Part shown: positions 35,785 to 45,500 of the stretch, piece by piece
Numbering within the stretch: the first letter of the stretch is position 1
Layout of the letters: each line of letters starts with the position of its first letter
Source: Antedon mediterranea
Taxonomy: Eukaryota > Echinodermata > Crinoidea > Comatulida > Antedonidae
Assembly (NCBI RefSeq): GCF_964355755.1
Contig: NC_092675.1
Span: 27,669,912 to 27,733,911 of the forward strand
Direction: 5' to 3'
Length of the DNA: 64,000 nt
Made by a program: the position numbers and the translations under genes
The notes under the pieces: generated by a model
Database searches by the model: none
What the model saw: the letters and a program-made list of their open reading frames with translations, nothing else
What the model was told of the DNA's origin: nothing

Positions 35785-35970
35785 GTGGAATAGAGTTAAG
35801 GCTATGCGAGTCACTGTGTTTGGGGTTCACAGATCATACGTCCCCCTTTCCACCACACATCATGAGGCGACAACATCAATGCATCTGGTGATGTGGTGGA
35901 AACGACCCCAAAAGGCTGTGGCAGGGCCTTAGTGCTGAGGCAGGGAGAGCACATTTACCATCTTTTTTTT
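35712..35970 (+). mobile_element. tRNA-Val-derived SINE
   Basis: Starts with the tRNA-Val-like head and continues about 185 bp through a GC-richer body to a T8 Pol III terminator (35963-35970). The body has a strong hairpin: TTTCCACCAC(AC)ATCA pairs with TGATGTGGTGGAAA. Confidence 0.6.
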
Positions 35971-36104
35971 GGCTCTCGTCAACTGCTTTGATGGTTTAAA
36001 TTTTATGTTTAGCGCCCTCAATTTATTTTAATGTAAAAAAAAGGGAAAATTAATTCTCTTCGTTACGTGTTTAGAAGAGAATTAATTTTATCTCATCGTA
36101 GTTT

Positions 36105-36910
36105 GGTATGCCGTGCGTTTGTTATGCAAATGAGTGTGCACATGTGCTGTGGGAAAGATGGTATTGTTAGTCATTCGCGATCAACTCACAACACTGTTCA
36201 ATTTTTATTTTGTTAATCTTTTACATTATAATTGTAATTCTACCGTTACACATTATAGTGTATTTTCAAATATCCGTTTCATGTACGATATTGTATTGTA
36301 GGCCTACTAATATGTTGTGAATAAAAGTTTATGGCAGAATAAATAAATAAATAAATATGTTTTAAGCAGATCTTCGAAATTGAAGTTTTTAAAACCCAAC
36401 CTAAAATTCGCATCTGGATAGTTGAAATTTAACATTATAATTATCAAAGGTGATATAATAACTCCCAATTGTTTTCTAAATATTAAAATTAGTAGGTAGG
36501 CTTTTGTGTGCTAGCTCTGTTTGTATTGCATAATTTTGTTTTGTTGAATTACAGTCACGGCCGCGTGCATTGCATGGCTGGTCCTGAAGACTTTTATATT
36601 TCGTTTCATAATTTCCGGGGACTCAGCTTTCATTCTTAGCTCTGCCCAAATCATGGTGAGCTTAACAGGAGACTTAATATTTAATTTCATATTTCAATAA
36701 ATATTTTTTTCAAAATTGTCTTTGCTCAGCCCCAATCATGGTGGGGTAGTGAAGACTCTTATATATCATGTTTCAAAATACTATAGTTGTCATTTCTGGG
36801 GACCTTGTAGCTATTTAAACACAGTTTGGTAAGCCCTGCGTTGTTATGCAAATGAGTTTGTGCAGGTGTAATGGGGAAGGATGGTATGTTAGTCATTCGC
36901 GGTCAAAACG
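36105..36910. repeat. Duplicated block, about 110 bp, two direct copies
   Basis: Copies near 36108-36220 and 36830-36950 share TTATGCAAATGAG, AGATGGTAT-GTTAGTCATTCGC and CACTGTT. A second duplicated motif (GAAGACT(T/C)TTATAT, CAATCATGGTG) lies between them. Confidence 0.5.
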
Positions 36911-37030
36911 CCTCACTGTTAAATTTTGATGCTGTTAATTATTTAAATTAGAAGATTTTTCAAATCATGTAAATAAAATATTTTCCGGGCGGGAAGTTAG
37001 CAGTTCCCCTCGTTTAATTTGCAAAAGTAA

Positions 37031-37112
37031 TCTCGAAAAGAACTCTATGTGGAAAAGAAGCCCACCCAAGAGTACTAAAAATGAAGGAGCACATGGGCTT
37101 CTTTTCGAGGTT
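37031..37112. repeat. Inverted repeat
   Basis: CTCGAAAAG...GTGGAAAAGAAGCCCA is mirrored by TGGGCTTCTTTTCGAGG, with an extra segment in the left arm. Confidence 0.45.
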
Positions 37113-37257
37113 TTATGGCAGTATATTTAATGGAAAATAATGCCATGCAACTTTGTTTCTGATTTTAAGTTCCACTTGAAATTTACAATCTTCAAAATAT
37201 CTCTCTTTCAAAATAAAAGAAAAACAATATTCATTATTTTCCATTTAAAAAAAAAAT

Positions 37258-37534
37258 CCACTGGCGCCAAATTGGGTCCACTTGAGCACAATTTATTAAT
37301 ATACGAAAAGATTGAAACTTGAGTTACTTTATTTCTATTTTATATCACTGCTCCACTGGTACTAAATTGTGTCCACTTGAGAACAGTGTTTTATACGAAA
37401 AGATATTAAAATTTAGTGACTTTATTTCTATTTTATATCACTGTGCTCCACTGGGGCCAAATTGGGTCCACCTGAGCACATTGTATTAACATACGAAAAG
37501 ATATAAAAATGTAGTGACTTTATTTCTATTTTAT
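37258..37534. repeat. Tandem array of about 95-bp units (three copies)
   Basis: CCACTGG begins units at 37259, 37353 and 37448; each carries AAATTG(G/T)GTCCAC, ATACGAAAAGAT and TTTATTTCTATTTTAT. A further unit at about 38162-38245 is separated from them by a LINE fragment. Confidence 0.75.
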
Positions 37535-38161
37535 TTTTTTATTAAACCTTATTTTGTGAGGGTGGCCATAAACAGCATATGCAGACAGTCAAAAACATAT
37601 ATGAAAAAACGGATGAACTATGTCAAAAAAATATAAAAATATATAATATAGGGCCTATATGTACTTAAATACAAAAATATAGCCTACAATACTATACAAA
37701 ACGTTGAGTTTTTTCTTTTGGGATTAAATATTTTTTTAGAGCAGACTTAAAATTATTTATTGTTACCGCATTTCTTAGTTTGGTGGGTATCAAATTCAGG
37801 TATGTTGGTGCTCTATAGATGAAGCTGTTCTTAAAAGTTTCAGTTTTAGGGAAAGGGACGACAAATTTCCTCTCACTGACACTTCGGGTACATCGATGAT
37901 TTGGAATTCTGGCAAGACGCAGGGCAAAGTATTCCGGAGCAAGACCATTTGCAGGCCTGTAGGCAAGGCAGCCCAGTTGTAGATGCATGCCATCTTGGAC
38001 TGTATGAAGATTTAAGGTGTTGTAAATGTTAGTTCGTGGTGTGAGAGGATGAGCTTTAGGGATAATGGAACGGAGTTTATTTACATGTAAAGAAAAAGAT
38101 AAATTTGAATCAATGTGAATGCCAAGATGTTTCTGTTTGTCAGTTTGTGATATGGGTATAT
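37535..38161 (-). pseudogene. Non-LTR retrotransposon (LINE) fragment, end of reverse-transcriptase ORF
   Basis: On the - strand the frame is open from the insertion edge near 38161 to 37692 and reads KQKHLGIHIDSNLSFSLHVNKL, then AYRPANGLAPEYF, NSFIYRAPT, LIPTKLRNAVTINNFKSALK. This is the typical C-terminal region of LINE ORF2 after the polymerase domain. The 3'UTR runs to an A-rich tail near 37535. The endonuclease and polymerase are missing, as is usual for a 5'-truncated copy. It interrupts the tandem array. Clade not determined. Confidence 0.65.
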
Positions 38162-38245
38162 ACGAAACGATATTAAAAGTAGTGACTTTTATTTCTATTT
38201 TATATCACTGTGCTACCCTGGTGCTAAATTGGGTCCACTTGAGCA
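38162..38245. repeat. Displaced unit of the 95-bp tandem array
   Basis: TATACGAAACGATATTAAAAG, TTATTTCTATTTTATATCAC and CTAAATTGGGTCCACTTGAGC match the units at 37258-37534. Confidence 0.7.
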
Positions 38246-39002
38246 GTTACCGTAGTACTATTTCTATTATTAAAGTTAATAAAGGCATAAATGGCGCTCC
38301 GTAGAGAAGTAGAGAATGCTCCAGTCGTTAGAATGACGCTCTGAATAATATACCTCATGTAGCGCCAAGAGGGAAGACATCTGATTGATGGTAAGATGTT
38401 TAGGACAGTTTGAAGTTTACGACAAGTAGAGATCAAAGAAGAAGAACAGAAGGTAGGTTGACGAAACTGTATAATGTATTATAATTATTATAGTAAAACG
38501 TACAGACAGGGAAAGCATTATAAACAGATATGCGACATTCATTTATTTAGTTTTCCTACCGTAACTAATTTTTTTTTAAATGCAGCTGTGATAAATAGTT
38601 ATTTTGGTAGAGCGCCCTCTAATTTTAATTTATATATTCAAACAAACTTTGTAAATGTTCACAGGTAACTGTAAACATGATTTAAAATGTTACATATCTG
38701 GTCATATATTCAACACACATTCTCTAAAACAAACAAACAATTAATTAAAAATCGTAAAACGTACTCTGATATGATATATTTTAAGCCTTCTGAATGTGTG
38801 TGTTTGTTTCCTGATTACAAGTATGTTTGCTTGGTTCTCCTTCATGGTTAGTGGTCCATCATGTAGACAATAATGCAGTGATTGGTAATGACCGAAGGCT
38901 TACAGATCACTGAGACTATACCGTATTAATCGTCACCTGTAAGGCGACATATAAATATTATTAAGAAAACGTACGTACTTTGTAAATATTGTATTGTATA
39001 AT

Positions 39003-39325
39003 TGTAGCCAGTTTTTCTCTCTCTGTGCTCTCCTCCTCCTGGATAAGTATACTTGTAGCCAGTTTTTCTCTCTGTGCTCTCCTCCTGGATAAGTATAATT
39101 GTAGCCAGTTTTTCTCTCTGTGCTCTCCTCCTGGATAAGTATAATTGTAGCCAGTTTTTCTCTCTGTGCTCTCCTCCTGGATAAGTATAATTGTAGCCAG
39201 TTTTTCTCTCTGTGCTCTCCTCCTGGATAAGTATAATTGTAGCCAGTTTTTCTCTCTGTGCTCTCCTCCTGGATAAGTATAATTGTAGCCAGTTTTTCTC
39301 TCTGTGCTCTCCTCCTGGATAAGTT
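39003..39325. repeat. 46-bp minisatellite, seven copies
   Basis: Unit TTGTAGCCAGTTTTTCTCTC plus 26 more bases (TGTGCTCTCCTCCTGGATAAGTATAA). The first copy has small insertions; the rest are almost identical, implying recent expansion. On the - strand all three frames are free of stops. Confidence 0.9.
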
Positions 39326-39385
39326 AAACGACAATAATGCTCCTACATTATTTTTCTATTATTATCTACTCAACCCATTTTTTCT

Positions 39386-39938
39386 TTAAAGATGTATTGT
39401 CCCTTGAAACACAAAAAAATAAAGGTCAAAATATTCTAAATTTAAATTCTCCATATCAAAGTAATATTAAAGTTATTCACCTTAAGTTGAAAATTCAAGC
39501 CAAAAACAACAATTTTACGTAATTAACAGCTAAATTAATTTGATTACATTTCGTCTGGATAATCGTCCCGAGCGAAAGTAAACAATGATTTCAAACTATG
39601 AGTATACATTATGCATGATGCTAATTAGGATTGTTTACAACTCGTCACGGATGAGAAGGTGTTTTCACACAGATTGCGAGGAAGTTTTATGATTATGCAT
39701 ACAGAGTAGCCCAATAAGCGCGGTGCATTACGAAATATGTTTTGATAGAAAACTTTGACTGGAAGTCAAAGTTATTTTTTTAACCAAAAAACGTCTGTAT
39801 TTCAGTTAAATGATTTTTTTTTTCAACTCATTTTTGGTGAAAATTAATAACTATTGTGATACTTCAAAATGACCCACTTTTTTTCGAAATCTTTTTTTTT
39901 TTTTTTTGGAATTTGACAAAGGGACAATACATCTTTAA
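39386..39938. mobile_element. Family D non-autonomous DNA element, 553 bp
   Basis: Perfect 18-bp inverted ends TTAAAGATGTATTGTCCC and GGGACAATACATCTTTAA. No transposase. A shorter relative is at 56959-57196, a one-ended copy at 55219 and a fragment at 19665. Confidence 0.75.
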
Positions 39939-40447
39939 TTTATGTTTTTTTATGTAATAAATACAGTGTAAAAGGTTTTTTTTACCTTCACCTCTTTTGT
40001 TTTCTGCCTTTTTGGCAGGTTCATGCAATAGTACCACTATTTTCTGTATAAACTCAGTCTCACTTTCATGTTGACACAATGCTGGTCCATCCATTATGTA
40101 ATTTAGTAACATTGTTATATTTCTATTGCGATGACATACATAACTTATTGATATTTTGTGTCTTTAATCATATTATTTTTCTGTTCTATTATGATTAAAG
40201 TGCCATGAAAAGGTGTAATCATTATAACTATAATCACATCTTCGGAAATATTTAAAGACACTAGACCTACGTTGTTTGACCTAATTTAAGGTCACACACT
40301 ACTTTTATGTAAAAATAAATACCATACAAACAGTTAAAAATGTGAAAATTAAGTCGATTCTAATGATTGTAGCGGCCCGCAGTACAGTTGTACAGTACAG
40401 TTTTGTTCCTCCCACTGATGCCAGTCGCATCCAAGAGGCAGTCTTCT

Positions 40448-40720
40448 CTAGCATCCAAATATATGCTGGATCCGACTGTTGAAGGGCTTCCTTGACTGGG
40501 TTAGCTTCTTAGCTTGACTAGGATCGCACTGAAGGAGATTGATTAATTTGATCCATGGGTCACGATAGTATGGTTTTCGGGCTTGTGCAAAGAGCATTCG
40601 TTTTGTTAATGAGTTATTTGGTTCTCGACAGATATGGGCTACGTACTTACTATGTACGCTATAAATTCCATAAACGCACATCAAAGAAGAGAAATGACTT
40701 GGTTTAATGTTTTTAAAGTT
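40448..40720 (-). pseudogene. LINE ORF2 C-terminal fragment
   Basis: The - strand reads YVAHICREPNNSLTKRMLFA, then KPYYRDPWIKL and SQAKKLTQSRKPFN to a stop at 40448. This resembles the C-terminal tail of endonuclease/reverse-transcriptase proteins of invertebrate LINEs, from memory of the motif. The upstream domains are absent. A search is needed to name the clade. Confidence 0.45.
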
Positions 40721-41112
40721 ATATATAGGCCTATATGCATTATTTTTACAAAACGTCAACAATTGCAGGTCTAGTGTCTTTTAGCTTTAACAACGACAAT
40801 AATAAGATACTGAAGCCAGATATTGTATTCCAGTTTTCATATTTATTATAATCAATATACATTAACCCTGCATCTCAAGGTTGTTTGTCTGTAAATATTT
40901 TATACAACTTTCTTGCCTCATGGAGGTTTCTTCCACGAGTTCCAAGTTTTACACTATATGTAGGCCTAGAGTTGTTTTACAAATCCAATTATAATTATAT
41001 TCTTCTTTACGTATTTAAGATTTTAATTACATCTTTTTGACGCAGAACTACACAGGGCCGTTACCAGAGAAACATGCATGTGAGGCCTTTTATGATTCAA
41101 ATTATTAGTATA

Positions 41113-41287
41113 AAGCTTGGTTCCCCCTAGAGACGTAACACAAGGACGTAACGCAACGTAAGTTAGTTGACCAATGACAAGCGATGGATTATTCAAACTG
41201 ATGCTTGCCATTTGTCAACATGCTTGCGTTTCGTTTACGTCCTTGCGTTACGTCCTTGCGTTACGTCCTAGTGGGAACCAAGCTTTA
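41113..41287. mobile_element. MITE family A, palindromic type, complete
   Basis: TAAAGCTTGGTTCCCCCTAG and CTAGTGGGAACCAAGCTTTA at the ends, with GACCAATGACAAGCGATGGA in the interior. The best preserved copy; the right arm has an extra ACGTCCTTGCGTT unit. Confidence 0.75.
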
Positions 41288-42051
41288 GAGTCTACTTGTG
41301 GTAGTGATTTTTTTTTATTGATAAATTAATTCGACCAATTCGTTAAAGATATTATTAGTTCGGTATATCAGAGAAGAGTAAAATTACTCTTACATGGGTA
41401 TATTGCTTCGGATTTTGTAATTACTATTTTTAAAGAAATAACTAATTTCAATAACGGTAAAGAAAACTTAAGCAGTAATTAAAACATAAACTAATGATAA
41501 TGTCAAATTATCCAGTAAGTAAAACATGTTCATTGAATGGACACTTTTCAGAACAGAAAACCTTATAAAACGTAGTAAATAAACTGTAATGTTACATTAA
41601 CGTAACTTTAATAACTTAACGATTTTATTATAAAGTTTTTACTAACAAAAACTTTTAACGTAATTAGGCCCAATGAGGCAATAATTAAACTGAAAGAATA
41701 ACTATAGAGAGGTAAGTAGGCCTACACTTCTTATAAATAACCGTAATGTAACGAAACTTTAATAACGTTAATAACAAAATGAAGAACGTAATAAAAGCAA
41801 TGAAACGAATAATACCTAATAATCTTATAACAGAAAGTTGGATACCTTTCTTTATAATAAACGTAACGTAAAAATGAAGAAATTCTTATATTATATAATA
41901 TATATTTAGTTTTTTTCCTTATTTCTTTTATGATACATTTAATGTAATTTCTTAGACAAATGTCACCATGTCAAAGGTTAAATATCACACATGATTATTT
42001 ACATTTCATACGATTTTTTTTATACAATTAAATACAAAACCATGATTTTTG

Positions 42052-42057
42052 TTTAAT
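42052..42057 (-). terminator. Candidate Dkk polyadenylation signal ATTAAA
   Basis: The common variant hexamer ATTAAA on the - strand, about 120 bp after the Dkk stop codon. The region is very AT-rich, so chance is possible. Confidence 0.3.
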
Positions 42058-42173
42058 AAAAAAATTCTTTATGTACATATCAGCTCTAAGATATTATATA
42101 CAAATTTAAGATAATTACAAAGGGGATTTTCTTAATTACATAAGTTACAAGAGAGTACAAACTATGCTAGGCT

Positions 42174-42571
42174 TTATTGAACTATTAAGTCCCTTAAAAC
42201 GTCAGTGTGACCTTTGTTCTTGTCTGTTGTCGTCTCTGAAAAAGAGTCAATTTCATAGACTTCTTTACTGCTACCAACTACTATTCTTATTGGTGATTCT
42301 TTCTTGCTTTCTTCAGTTGGTTTTGTTGTTTGTGTTTCCTTATTTTTTACTGCCTGGCAGTAGTGGAGGCGTAACTGGGGATTCGGGTTACGTTTACAAG
42401 CTAGGCCTTCTCCACAATCACACCGTTGAAACAAATCTATTGAACTTCGCTTCTTTGTACACACATCGTCCTCTACCAGAATCTTTTTACAGATTTTTGA
42501 CCAATAGTGTTGTGCACAACAGAGACCTACGTCACATTCAATTGAACTTTGACAGCGATCATCTTCTTGAA
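42174..42571 (-). CDS. Dkk: Dkk coding exon 3 (colipase-like domain, C-terminal tail, stop)
   Basis: Residues 150-281. The ten-cysteine C domain (156-221) is followed by a hydrophilic tail rich in Thr, Glu and Lys (about 223-281) and a TAA stop. The acceptor is TTGATTTTAG. The opposite strand is also open across this exon, but that frame is a shadow. Confidence 0.94.
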
Positions 42572-45500
42572 CTAAAATCAAATATAAAATAAAAATTAGT
42601 TAATCAGTGTGTATATACTGTACAGTACTTCAACATAAAGCAAATTCAAAATTGTATAAAAAAGTTGTATAAAAGTTATATCGGTGTACACGAAAGGAAC
42701 ACATTTTTAAAATCATCGCATCAACTTGTTAACTGAACTTTTTACTTGCGCCCTCTATTATTAATCGTTACACGTACATTACGCACCTGGTACTTGCAGC
42801 AAAATAATAATCGATTCAGAAACATACTTCACTTACGTCTAAACATATTTGCTTTTGTGTCTTGAGCAATACTCTCTTCATCGACGACAGGTTCGAATCT
42901 TGAGTTAGCTGATACTTTCTTTGAACGACAAACACCGTCTACGCATTCGTTACCGCGGCAACACATTTCATTTCTATGACAACGGCGTCCTGGTTTCCTA
43001 CAGGGCAAACATGACTTGTGGCCCTCTCCACCATGGCAGAATTCCCTCTTTTCACAAGAATTGTCATTAGTGCATAAAACCTGAATTAGAAAAAAAAAAG
43101 TGAAATTCAGATAATTAACGGAATTAGGCCTACTGATAATAAATAACTTATGTACTGCATTACACAATATTATGGTTTACAAAACGTTGCTAGTTAATTT
43201 AATTTATCTCAGAATGTATAACAAATCAATATTATGTACGGATGACTTATAGAAAATGAGGACATTGTTTATGTCAACTATTCTAGAAACAAATTCGGAT
43301 AGTAATACGACCACGTGCAAAAGACTAATAGGCCAAAGGCAGAAGTGCGCCAGTTTGATCAACCTAAATATTCAATTAATAACGGTATTTACCATGTTAC
43401 AACGCAAGCATTGAAGTTGTAACAAAGTTGCCGACCATGGATTACTGCGTTTAAAATGCGTGAAAGGTGCAACAGCGTGTTCTGAACTCAAAATGATCGT
43501 AAACGATTACGTCATAACGATTTCAAAGGAATAAACTAAACTTAGTATAGCCTCCATGATAATACAACCCAACTGTTAAATAGGTAAATGTTAAAATATT
43601 ACTGCTGTTATTGGCTTCGAATGATAGCTTTGTCTTTAAATGGTGGAGAAATACAAAGGATTTGACGAAATCCACAAGCCGATAAAAATAAACAACTATT
43701 AGTAAAAGTCTAATTTAGCGTAAAGACTACAAATATGTAAACGATTTTGTTTGTTGTTGTTTACCACAGAGGCGGAGAATACTTCCTCATCAAAAATATT
43801 GCGAGTTTTGGAGAAAGGAAAGGGTAGACTCTCCCCTTTGGGAACTCCTATTCAGGGAACACCCTTATTATAATATTTTTTTACTGTAATTTTTTAAAAT
43901 TTTAACTCACACTTTCTGCTTTTATTCTTTTATTGCAGTTTTGTATCTTTTAAACTCCATTTTAAGTGTATTTTACTCGTTGTCTTGATGATTTTGACCA
44001 AATGAATGAATGAATGAATGAGGAAACTTTACCTTGAAACGAATGTTGGACAATGTTTTCTACGGCCAGCCTTTTGTTGGATCACGAATATGTCCCCGCA
44101 ATGATTCTATATTTACGTGGTGAATGTCACTAAAAATAAATGTTGGTTTACAAGAGGTAACATTCCATGTACCCACATTCATTGTGTTACTTTTAAATCA
44201 TAAATAACAAAATTTGTGTATTGAACCAAAATCGTTAAGATTTATGATTTCACTCCAAGTTTACATAGTGTCTTAGAACAGGTTATTTGTGCAATTGTAA
44301 TTTGATATATTTTTAGTTAATTCTGACGATGAATGAATAGCAGTGAGTTAAAATCAAGTTTGTATATTAACTGTTTTCAAATAACCTTTTATTTCTCTAT
44401 TTAAAACCGATCAAAATGCGTTTACTTTTACGCCACGTGGGTCGTAAATACGCGGCGTTTAGTTTGCTGAGCCACTTGGATGCAACGCAAAGACACGTAT
44501 GCATACCTCGAGTAAATTAAACAGTTACGCGCGATGCGTATATCATCCGAACTGTGCTTTACTTGTCATTGGTCAACTCATTCGCCTACGTCATTGTTGC
44601 GTCTAGTGGGAACCATGTTCTATCATTGTATATATTGCAACGATTACGTCTTTAATGGCCGACCGACTGCTTTGAAGGGCATGACTGGCTCCGATAGTAT
44701 CTCAACGAATATGTTGTGTTTAAGTTTCTGGCTGAATAGGCATTCCGAGGTGGCAGTTCGTAATAAACCATACATCGTTTGTTTAAGAAATACAGGCACG
44801 TGACGGTTATGCGCCATTTACCTTCTTCGAGCTTCTTTGATCTTCGCCGCTTTTTTGAGTGGATAACATATCGGCGGTATACTTACAGGAACAAACGGTT
44901 CAAAGTGTGACCATTTACTAGACAATTCGATATTTTTTCGTTCAATTTATTAATAAACTAATGCTATTGGTAATGAATATCCGTAGAAGCAATACCACCT
45001 TTCGCCCAAATGGTGCCCACGTCGCGATTGAGTTCGCCATAGGTGCACATTTGTCAATCGTTGTGTTTGTTGACTTATGTTACTTTCCTGGTAAAGTGTT
45101 TCAGGAGCCCCACTTAACAAATCGAATGTTAAAACGTCCATCATGTCAGTATTTATAACACAACTAAACTGTGTTAAAATGTTTTTAAAGGAGGTGCATG
45201 TATGTATGTATGTCTGTAAATGTATTTCCCGGCTCCCTTTTCTTCTGCGATATAGGCCTACCCTCTGCGGGTCCTCCTCTACTGCCAGAGCATGACACGG
45301 TTCACTTGAAAAGATATGTCTTTACATTAATTGCTTTTTAAAACGCATTCAAATAAAAATGGACAATCTTCTCGGAGATATGTCAACTGTCAAAACTTAA
45401 TAGACTTTAAATAATGTCGGCTTTTAAGGTAATGTTTCATGAAAGAGAATCCATGGTAGGTGGAAGTAGTCAGTTATGAAAATAAACACGCCTGCGGTAT

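Larger units (their letters stand above)
31364..42173. other. Intergenic region between the CYP4 and Dkk 3' ends
   Basis: The two genes converge on this 10.8-kb stretch. It holds repeats (listed separately) and no recognisable complete gene. The tracts 33.5-35.5 kb and 41.3-42.1 kb show nothing I can name. Confidence 0.6.

Noticed and set aside
39003-39325. CRISPR-like array
   Set aside because: The repeats are directly adjacent without unique spacers, in animal DNA; it is a minisatellite.
42164-42592. 142-aa open frame on the + strand across Dkk exon 3
   Set aside because: It lies exactly antisense to a clear Dkk domain; its residues reflect the complementary cysteine-rich codons and match no family.
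44534-44803. 89-aa frame on the + strand
   Set aside because: Its first part is a family A MITE; no domain is recognised.
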